NCBI GenBank assembly: GCA_037384065.1
Contig: JARROJ010000071.1
Span: 1-10,825 of the forward strand
Direction of reading: 5' to 3'
From: JABDPF01 sp037384065
GTDB lineage: Bacteria > Pseudomonadota > Gammaproteobacteria > Xanthomonadales > SZUA-36
Length of the DNA: 10,825 bases
The number at the start of each line of letters is the position of its first letter. Within the stretch, counting starts at the first letter, position 1. Shown here one piece after another: positions 10,796 through 10,825 of the stretch. The notes under the pieces are model-generated. The model did no database searches. It was given only the letters and a program-made list of their open reading frames with translations, and had not been told where the DNA came from. Both the position numbers and the translations under genes were made by a program.

Positions 10796-10825
10796 TTTCC
10801 CCCTGATTGCGTGCTGCTTCCGATG

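Overview
The window looks like chromosomal housekeeping DNA from a high-GC gammaproteobacterium. The evidence is the set of gene families (HflD with MnmA, ClpS with ClpA, a 72-residue IF-1, AcnA-type aconitase), the close match of residue numbering to the Escherichia coli proteins (ClpS is 106 residues with N34, D35, D36, M40 and H66 at the E. coli positions), and coding sequence dominated by G/C-ending codons. I cannot place it below class. A member of the Chromatiales or Xanthomonadales/Wenzhouxiangella type would fit, but that is a guess.

Layout from left to right. An intrinsic terminator (about 23-49) closes acnA (74-2731, minus). A 249-bp spacer with several small inverted repeats separates acnA from hflD (2981-3589, minus), which overlaps mnmA (3586-4746, minus) by four bases. 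An 87-bp divergent gap leads to clpS (4834-5154, plus) and clpA (5158-7467, plus). Nine bases beyond clpA, the convergent infA (7477-7695, minus) begins. Upstream of infA, and divergent from it, is tRNA-Gly(GCC) (7792-7867, plus) with a near-consensus promoter. A two-way terminator (7874-7909) is shared with a signal-peptide-bearing DUF885 protein (7909-9651, minus). A 62-bp divergent gap then leads to a homocysteine S-methyltransferase gene, mmuM (9714-10649, plus), and tRNA-Cys(GCA) (10722-10795, plus).

Functional themes are translation and protein quality control: tRNA thiolation (MnmA), initiation (IF-1), two tRNAs, and the ClpS/ClpA N-degron arm of ClpAP proteolysis. Central metabolism (aconitase) and methionine synthesis from homocysteine (MmuM) sit alongside. 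The order mnmA-hflD next to clpS-clpA-infA resembles a compacted version of an arrangement known from pseudomonads, with purB, icd, cspD and aat not present here.

I found no new defence, mobile or biosynthetic system, no CRISPR array and no insertion sequence. The observations most worth a second look are these: two genes (clpS and mmuM) whose start codon falls where a -10 box predicts transcription to begin (leaderless mRNA candidates); a sharply AT-rich patch of about 90 bp inside the DUF885 gene; and a C-A mismatch in the T stem of tRNA-Cys.
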